Assembly: GCA_030619585.1 (NCBI GenBank)
Contig: JAUXBD010000044.1
Span: forward strand, 1 to 7,968
DNA: 7,968 nt
Source of the DNA: Desulfobacteraceae bacterium
GTDB taxonomy: Bacteria; Desulfobacterota; Desulfobacteria; Desulfobacterales; SURF-7
Direction of reading: 5' to 3'
Shown: one piece after another, positions 6,244 through 7,968 of the stretch
How positions within the stretch are numbered: position 1 is the first letter of the stretch
Layout of the letters: each line of letters opens with the position of its first letter
Translations under genes and position numbers: made by a program
Notes under the pieces: generated by a model
What the model saw: the letters and a program-made list of their open reading frames with translations, nothing else
Told to the model about the DNA's origin: nothing
The model's database searches: none

Positions 6244-6313
6244 TGATCAATATCATTGTTTTTTTCTGTTGTTTCAAATTTCGAATTTCCGGTTTACCCG
6301 GGTAAGGTATATA

Positions 6314-6505
6314 ATGAAGTTTTTCCTGTGTGTTATAGGCATGGTTATGATAGTGGAAGGGCTGCCGTATTTTGCATTTCCCGACAAGATGAAGGCGTTT
6401 ATACAAAAAATGGAAGCGATACCGGACAGCTCTTTGAGAAAATTTGGATTTGTGCTGATGCTTCTGGGGTTGGTGCTTGTGTACCTGGGAAAAGGTCGGA
6501 TTTAA
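6314..6505 (+). CDS. DUF2065 (YjeT-like) small membrane protein
   Basis: This 63-residue protein begins with a hydrophobic segment (residues ~2-22), has a short charged loop containing FPDKMKAFIQKMEAIPDSSL, and ends with a second hydrophobic segment (~43-60) and a basic GKGRI tail. The pattern and the LPYFAFPDKM signature fit DUF2065, the YjeT family of inner-membrane proteins of unknown function. I chose ATG at 6314 because AAGG at 6304-6307 lies six bases upstream and the family usually begins right at the first membrane segment; an in-frame ATG at 6269 would add 15 residues unlike the family. The stop is five bases before queA, so the two are probably co-transcribed. Confidence 0.85.
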   Translation: MKFFLCVIGMVMIVEGLPYFAFPDKMKAFIQKMEAIPDSSLRKFGFVLMLLGLVLVYLGKGRI

Positions 6506-6510
6506 GATAG

Positions 6511-7572
6511 ATGTATTCACTTTCAGACTATGATTATCAACTACCGAAAAACTGTATTGCCCAGAAGCCTGAAGAGCGAAGGGACAGGTCAAAACTTCTT
6601 GTTTTAAATCGCAAAAAAAAAGATCTCTCCCATCATGAGTTCTCAAAACTCCCCGACTTTCTTACACCCGAAGATCTGCTGGTTGTTAATAACACCGAGG
6701 TCATCCCCGGTCGTTTGCTGGGACACAAGGACACCGGTGGCAAGGCTGAGGTTCTTATACTGGATTATGCATGTGGCAGGGATAAAGATGCAACCGGTAA
6801 GGAAATTGTATACCAATGCCTGGTTAAAGCATCAAAGGGCCCGAAGCCGGGATCTTTTCTGATTTTTGACCAGGGGTTGAAGGCCAGGGTTATTAGTTTT
6901 GACAAAGGGATTTATACATTAAAATTTCTATGTGAAGACAGGTTTGAAACAGTTCTCTATAAAATAGGGAATATGCCCCTTCCCCCGTATATTAAAAGGG
7001 GCAAAGAAAAAAAGCCCTGTGATGACAGAAAGTCATATCAAACAGTATATGCAACCCAAAAAGGGGCCATTGCAGCGCCAACAGCAGGACTTCATTTTAC
7101 CGAAAACCTGCTTGAAGAGATAAGCTCAAGGGGTGTTGAGACAGTTTCCGTTACCCTACATGTCGGGTACGGCACATTTCTGCCTGTACGGGTTTCAGAC
7201 ATCAGGGAGCACAATATCCATTCAGAATGGTACAGTATCTCAAAAGAGACAGCAGATTCCATAAACCGGGCCGGATTGGGAAAAAGAAGGATAGTGGCGG
7301 TGGGGACAACATCGGTGCGAACCCTTGAGTATGCATCTGACGAAAACGGTGTTGTAAAACCGGGAGAGGGATACTGCGATCTGTTTATATTTCCAGGATA
7401 CAGGTTTAAGGTTGTGGATTCAATGATTACGAATTTTCACCTGCCCCAATCAACTCTTCTTATGCTTGTGTCCGCCTTTGCAGGAAGAGAGACAATGCTT
7501 CATGCATATCAGGAGGCAATATCCAATAGATACCGGTTTTACAGTTACGGCGATGCGATGTTAATTTTTTAA
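6511..7572 (+). CDS. queA: S-adenosylmethionine:tRNA ribosyltransferase-isomerase
   Basis: QueA moves the ribosyl part of S-adenosylmethionine onto preQ1 in the anticodon wobble position of tRNAs for Tyr, His, Asn and Asp, giving epoxyqueuosine. The 353-residue length matches the family (~340-360). Clear family blocks are YDYQLPKNCIAQKPEERRD (~7-25), LLVVNNTEVIPGRLLG (~55-70), GAIAAPTAGLHFTENL (~185-200), VTLHVGYGTFLPVR (~214-227), HSEWYSI (~236-242), GTTSVRTLEYA (~265-275) and FKVVDSMITNFHLPQSTLL (~300-318). ATG at 6511 is supported by the conserved N-terminus, although the upstream ribosome site (GGTCGGA at 6494-6500) is weak; coupling to the DUF2065 stop five bases before may help. tgt follows after 16 bases, the usual queA-tgt order. 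Confidence 0.98.
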   Translation: MYSLSDYDYQLPKNCIAQKPEERRDRSKLLVLNRKKKDLSHHEFSKLPDFLTPEDLLVVNNTEVIPGRLLGHKDTGGKAEVLILDYACGRDKDATGKEIVYQCLVKASKGPKPGSFLIFDQGLKARVISFDKGIYTLKFLCEDRFETVLYKIGNMPLPPYIKRGKEKKPCDDRKSYQTVYATQKGAIAAPTAGLHFTENLLEEISSRGVETVSVTLHVGYGTFLPVRVSDIREHNIHSEWYSISKETADSINRAGLGKRRIVAVGTTSVRTLEYASDENGVVKPGEGYCDLFIFPGYRFKVVDSMITNFHLPQSTLLMLVSAFAGRETMLHAYQEAISNRYRFYSYGDAMLIF

Positions 7573-7588
7573 GGGCCGTGGAAAGAAG

Positions 7589-7968
7589 ATGTTCAATTTT
7601 GAAGTAACTGCGCAATCAACTAAAACAGCCGCAAGGGCCGGTGTTTTCCGGACAATGCACGGATCTGTTGAAACCCCCGTGTTCATGCCGGTGGGCACTC
7701 TTGGTACGGTAAAATCCCTTACACCGGAGGAGCTTGTGGAATGCAGCGCCCAGATAATCCTCGGCAACACCTACCATTTGTATCTCAGGCCGGGCTTAAG
7801 TGTGATAGACCTTTTTTCAGGCCTGCACCGGTTTATGAACTGGGAAAAGCCTATATTGACAGACAGCGGCGGATTTCAGGTGTTTTCCCTTGCAAAGCTT
7901 TCCAAAATAACACAAGAGGGGGTCTCTTTTCAGTCCCACATCGATGGCTCAAAACATATGCTCACCCC
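7589..7968 (+). CDS. tgt: Queuine/preQ1 tRNA-ribosyltransferase, 5' part
   Basis: Tgt exchanges guanine-34 of the target tRNAs for preQ1, the step before QueA. About 126 codons are present and the gene runs off the window; a complete Tgt has ~370-380 residues. Family landmarks are RTMHGSVETPVFMPVGTLGT (~21-40), ILGNTYHLYLRPG (~57-69) and LTDSGGFQVFSL (~90-101), in which Asp92 fits the catalytic base that binds the substrate (Asp102 of the Zymomonas enzyme, from memory). The ATG at 7589 has GGAAAG at 7580-7585 and AAGGG at 7571-7575 upstream. The zinc-binding site lies beyond the window. Confidence 0.96.
   Translation, partial: MFNFEVTAQSTKTAARAGVFRTMHGSVETPVFMPVGTLGTVKSLTPEELVECSAQIILGNTYHLYLRPGLSVIDLFSGLHRFMNWEKPILTDSGGFQVFSLAKLSKITQEGVSFQSHIDGSKHMLT

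Noticed and set aside
6269..6313. Upstream ATG giving a 78-residue DUF2065 protein
   Set aside because: The 15 extra residues do not fit the family, whose members begin at the first membrane segment, and ATG at 6314 has the better ribosome binding site.
6218..6646. 142-codon minus-strand frame over DUF2065 and the queA start
   Set aside because: It overlaps two well-supported plus-strand genes and the palindrome, with low-complexity composition and no family resemblance.

Overview
The window most likely comes from a Desulfobacterota (Deltaproteobacteria) sulfate reducer of the Desulfobacteraceae type, or a close relative. The reasons are a bacterial-type CODH/ACS gene set in the order acsD-acsA-acsB, an AcsD with a long Lys/Ala/Glu-rich C-terminal extension, a DUF2065-queA-tgt gene string, and moderate-GC genes between AT-rich spacers. 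This placement is inferred from protein resemblance alone.

Layout. Positions 1-183 are AT-rich and non-coding. Positions 184-501 (minus) hold the first ~92 codons of acsB (acetyl-CoA synthase), followed by 13 unrelated codons and a stop, so the gene is broken. Positions 538-2562 (minus) are a full-length CO dehydrogenase (acsA). Positions 2615-4189 (minus) are acsD, the small subunit of the corrinoid iron-sulfur protein, with an extra ~180-200 residues at its C-terminus. Positions 4190-4530 are the leader and promoter region of this operon, rich in symmetric and repeated sequence. Positions 4531-5961 (minus) are gatB. Positions 5962-6313 form a divergent intergenic region with a good gatB promoter, a GC-rich hairpin followed by T-runs, and a 73-bp imperfect palindrome. 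Positions 6314-7968 (plus) carry a small DUF2065 membrane protein, queA and the 5' part of tgt.

How the genes work together. AcsD, AcsA and AcsB belong to the carbonyl branch of the Wood-Ljungdahl pathway. CODH interconverts CO2 and CO, the corrinoid protein carries the methyl group, and ACS joins CO, methyl and CoA. With acsB cut after its first eighth, this copy cannot make a working ACS, so either another acsB exists in the genome or the junction near position 225 is an assembly artefact. GatB is part of the amidotransferase that corrects Glu-tRNA(Gln)/Asp-tRNA(Asn). QueA and Tgt act in queuosine modification of tRNA.

No clearly new multi-gene system is visible. The points most worth a second look are the broken acsB with its unusual flank, the AcsD extension, the architecture of the acs leader (a repeat pair over a promoter and two 21-bp dyads 42 bp apart, one touching the ribosome binding site), and the helically phased palindrome at 6157-6229.
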